Shown here: piece by piece, positions 61,422 to 64,000 of the stretch
How positions within the stretch are numbered: position 1 is the stretch's first letter
How the letters are laid out: every line of letters starts with the position of its first letter
NCBI GenBank assembly: GCA_004295045.1
Contig: SHND01000020.1
Location: 6,417-70,416, forward strand
DNA length: 64,000 bases
DNA from: Chloroflexota bacterium
GTDB taxonomy: Bacteria > Chloroflexota > Anaerolineae > UBA4142 > SHND01
Direction of reading: 5' to 3'
Made by a program: the position numbers and the translations under genes
The notes under the pieces: model-generated
Told to the model about the DNA's origin: nothing
The model's database searches: none
What the model saw: the letters and a program-made list of their open reading frames with translations, nothing else

Positions 61422-64000
61422 ATGCAAGCATCATCCCGACTCGCGCTTTTTTCCGAAAAATTCATTCAAGCCTGCTGGCTCCTCGCGCTCATCGTCGCCC
61501 CCCTCTTTTTCGACATTTATTCCAACCGCGTCTTTGAGCCCGACAAAATTGCGCTCATTCGGACGCTCGCTCTCGCCATGGGCGCGTTTTGGCTCATCCT
61601 GCGCGCGGAACGTTGGCGCGGGCGAAGCGCCGGACGCCGCGCCGAAATGTCGCTTGGACAACGCGTGCGCGCGTGGGTTCAACATGCTTCGGCTGAAAAT
61701 CCATTGACAATTCCCGCGCTCCTTTTGTTTTGCGCGTATGTTGTCAGCACCGCACTCTCGATTTCGCCCACCGTTTCTTTTTTTGGTTCGTACCAGCGCC
61801 TGCAAGGGCTTTATACATTCTCTGCCTACCTCGTCATCTTTTTTCTTGCCGCGAGCCAAATCAAAACGCGCGCCGATGTTCAACGCGCAATTACCATCGC
61901 GCTCATCGCCAGCTTTCCCATCGCCCTCTACGGAATTATTCAACATTATTTCCTCGATACCCTACCATGGGTCGGCGATGTAACGACGCGTGTTGCCTCC
62001 AATCTTGGCAACTCGATTTTTATTGGCTCGTTCTTGATCCTCACGATTCCGCTCGCGCTCGCGCGTTTGATCCAATCGAGTGAGCGTGTGACCGCGCTCA
62101 ACGCATCGCGTGCGCGCGGCGCGTTTTACGGCGGGGCACTTGCGTCTCTACTGGTTGTAGCCGCGGCGTGGGGCTTGGCGTTTGATCTCGGCGCGAAACC
62201 ATTCATCGAAGGCAACTACACAGGCACGCTTTCACCCGAACAATTGACGTTGGCAGCTAGCGCCTTTAATGTGGCGCTGCTCGTTACATTCGTCGTCATC
62301 GCGGGGTGGTGGCTTGCCGCCTTTCTGTTAAAACAGCGCGCCGCGCCGTTCCTTTTGGTCGCGTTGTACGCCTCACTCCTCGCCGTTCAACTTGTCGCGC
62401 TCTTGTTCTCGCAGAGCCGTGGTCCGCTGCTCGGACTTTTGGGCGGACTCTTTACGTTCGGCGTGTTGTTAGCGCTCGCGCGCGGCGCGCGGCGGCTCGC
62501 GTTGATTGCGGTAAGCGCCGCCGCGCTGATTGTGGTATTGCTCGCGCTTATCAATATTCCAAATTCGCCGCTCGCGACTTTGCGCGATTTGCCGTATGTC
62601 GGTCGCATGGGACGCGTCTTTGAACTCGAAGGCGGCACCGGACGCGTGCGCGTATTGATTTGGCAAGGCGCGTTGCAATTGGTTTTGCCGCACGAGCCGC
62701 TCACTTCGCCATTAACCGGTGATGATACATTCAACCTGATTCGTCCACTGGTGGGATACGGTCCCGAGACGATGTATGTGGCGTATAACAAATTTTATCC
62801 GCCCGAACTCGGCACGCTTGAATCGCGCGGCGCAACGCCCGATCGTTCGCACAATGAAACATTTGACGCGTTGGTGAATACCGGGCTATTGGGATTCATC
62901 GCCGAGAATATTTTGTTTCTTGTCGTTTTTTATTTCGCGCTGAAATGGCTCAATCTGATGCCCAACACGCGAGCGCGGAATTTATTTATTGCGCTGTGGT
63001 TCGGCGGCGGCATCTTGCTTGCCGTTCTGTTTGGTTTCATCTTTGGTTGGGAATTTATCGGCGTGGCACTCCCCGGCGGCATGATGCTCGGCATGTTTGC
63101 GTACTTGGTCGCCTTTGCGCTCCGCGCGCATCCCAACAGCAACCTTGCCACACCATCCGCTCTTTGGCTCATCGCGTTGAGCGCCTTGTTCGTTTCGCAC
63201 TTTATCGAAATTCATTTTGGGATTGCAATCGTTTCGACGCGCCTCTATTTTTGGTTTTTCGCCGCCGTGTTTGTGGTAATTGGAACGCAGCGCGTGTCTA
63301 TGCAGAGCGCGGAGCAAAATGTCGAATCCCGGCAATTCAGCGAAGCGAAAACGCCGTCCGAGACAGAGCCCGCGCGGCGCAAACGCCCAACACCCCAAGT
63401 CGCAGCCGCCACCAGCACGCGCAAGCAAGCTTTGCCCGCACGCCGCATTTCGGTAACACCGCTTATCAGTCTGGCAATTTTGGTCGGATTTGTTTTGGCG
63501 GTGATGGGATTCGATTACATCAACACAAACAACCTTGCCCTCTCGGGCGGTTCGGCAACGAGCGGACTCGACGTTGTGCTCACTGCGCTGACGCTGAAAA
63601 ATACAACGGCGGGCGGTATGACCTCGTTGGCGATGCTGTGGTTGTTCGTTACAACGCTGCTGCTCGGATTGGGAATCTGCGCAAGCGAGTGGGGTTGGAC
63701 GTTTAACTTGTCGCGGCGCGATTGGGGCGTAGCAATCTTTTTGTTTGCCGTTCTCGCGTTCGCGATTTTTTCGGGACTCGTTTTTTATCACATCATTTTG
63801 ATTTCAGTCACGGGCGCAGGGATTCTGGACGCGCTTGTTGCAGCGGCAAACTTGTTCACATGGTTCATGTTCATCGTCGCTGCCGTCTGCGCCGGTACGA
63901 TGTTGTTTGATGAAATCATTCCGACGGCGTGGGTGAGCCGCACGACGAATTGGGTGGTTGCGCCGGTGCTGATTATTCTCGCAAGCGTCCTCATTTCGGC
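61422..64000 (+). CDS. O-antigen ligase family membrane protein, C-terminus outside the window
   Basis: At least 859 residues, frame open to the right edge. Many hydrophobic helices are visible. The Wzy_C-type core is near residues 330-500: SQSRGPLLGLLGG, GTGRVRVLIWQGALQLV, VGYGPETMYVAYNKF and DRSHNETFDALVNTGLLGFIAENI, supplying the Arg/His/Asn set of O-antigen ligases and polymerases. A charged cytoplasmic stretch (QRVSMQSAEQ to PARRIS) then precedes more helices. It probably polymerises or ligates glycans at the outer face of the membrane. It diverges from pstS, so it may not belong to the polysaccharide operon. Confidence 0.9.
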   Translation, partial: MQASSRLALFSEKFIQACWLLALIVAPLFFDIYSNRVFEPDKIALIRTLALAMGAFWLILRAERWRGRSAGRRAEMSLGQRVRAWVQHASAENPLTIPALLLFCAYVVSTALSISPTVSFFGSYQRLQGLYTFSAYLVIFFLAASQIKTRADVQRAITIALIASFPIALYGIIQHYFLDTLPWVGDVTTRVASNLGNSIFIGSFLILTIPLALARLIQSSERVTALNASRARGAFYGGALASLLVVAAAWGLAFDLGAKPFIEGNYTGTLSPEQLTLAASAFNVALLVTFVVIAGWWLAAFLLKQRAAPFLLVALYASLLAVQLVALLFSQSRGPLLGLLGGLFTFGVLLALARGARRLALIAVSAAALIVVLLALINIPNSPLATLRDLPYVGRMGRVFELEGGTGRVRVLIWQGALQLVLPHEPLTSPLTGDDTFNLIRPLVGYGPETMYVAYNKFYPPELGTLESRGATPDRSHNETFDALVNTGLLGFIAENILFLVVFYFALKWLNLMPNTRARNLFIALWFGGGILLAVLFGFIFGWEFIGVALPGGMMLGMFAYLVAFALRAHPNSNLATPSALWLIALSALFVSHFIEIHFGIAIVSTRLYFWFFAAVFVVIGTQRVSMQSAEQNVESRQFSEAKTPSETEPARRKRPTPQVAAATSTRKQALPARRISVTPLISLAILVGFVLAVMGFDYINTNNLALSGGSATSGLDVVLTALTLKNTTAGGMTSLAMLWLFVTTLLLGLGICASEWGWTFNLSRRDWGVAIFLFAVLAFAIFSGLVFYHIILISVTGAGILDALVAAANLFTWFMFIVAAVCAGTMLFDEIIPTAWVSRTTNWVVAPVLIILASVLIS

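Noticed and set aside
1..64000. tRNA, rRNA, riboswitches, insertion sequences, replication origin
   Set aside because: The gaps are short, no cloverleaf, transposase or DnaA-box cluster was seen by eye, and the stem-loops found are explained as terminators, operators or the one long hairpin reported.

Overview
The window reads as chromosomal DNA of a Chloroflexota bacterium, probably of the Anaerolineae or a related class. This is inferred from the gene repertoire and style rather than from a marker gene. The signs are large STAND regulators with BTAD or NB-ARC domains, a membrane-anchored baseplate-J-like protein, a sortase, an LCP protein, paired SIMPL proteins, type 2 isopentenyl-diphosphate isomerase, CGCG-rich codon use, and dense packing in long co-directional runs. 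I see no rRNA, tRNA, CRISPR array, insertion sequence or prophage. The nearest thing to a gene-free stretch is about 300 bases at 31380-31680.

Layout. 1-11027 (minus): an NB-ARC/TPR STAND protein cut by the left edge with DNA-identical TPR repeats, a lipoprotein M28 peptidase, a GT4 glycosyltransferase, mltG, ruvX, a baseplate-J-like membrane protein, a Uma2 nuclease and alaS. 11164-15646 (plus): sortase, tyrS, a CPBP protease and an MFS transporter. 15668-25233 (minus): moeA, tatA, mobA, a LON-domain protein, an RlmI-like methyltransferase, a membrane protein, a NurA-domain nuclease with a strong operator-flanked promoter, two SIMPL paralogues and an orphan complex-I-like antiporter subunit. 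25351-31379 (mixed strands): LCP protein, two small unknowns, acpP, fni, a polyprenyl synthase and a HemW-like radical SAM protein.

31681-40653 (plus) holds the most suggestive local system. A 1099-residue SARP/BTAD-AAA-TPR activator precedes a secreted PLAT-like protein and a covalent-flavin oxidase. Both of those genes have CTAAC/TTAAC-type repeats at exactly the same distance (9 nt) from a -10 box and no -35 box, which is how SARP target promoters are built. An adjoining three-gene operon encodes an atypical metallo-beta-lactamase-fold protein, a multicopper-oxidase-like protein lacking its last copper motif, and a membrane protein. 40737-42458 (minus) is an acyl-CoA synthetase.

42680-54499 (plus) is one long run: udk, a HepT-like protein without its catalytic His, then a surface-polysaccharide cluster (flippase, a three-gene diamino-sugar nucleotide set, one GT2 and five GT4 enzymes). 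54527-61196 (minus) is a complete phosphate operon, pstSCAB-phoU-phoB-phoR. From 61422 an O-antigen-ligase-family membrane protein runs off the right edge.

Two genome-scale features stand out. First, many intergenic regions, one gene end and one protein linker consist of degenerate 7-8 bp tandem words. One of these is a perfect five-copy 24-bp array filling the gap between the LON gene and mobA. Second, several genes (sortase, CPBP protease, udk) have a -10 box only 6-8 nt before the start codon, which suggests leaderless mRNAs. All function calls rest on reading motifs by eye; no database search was run.
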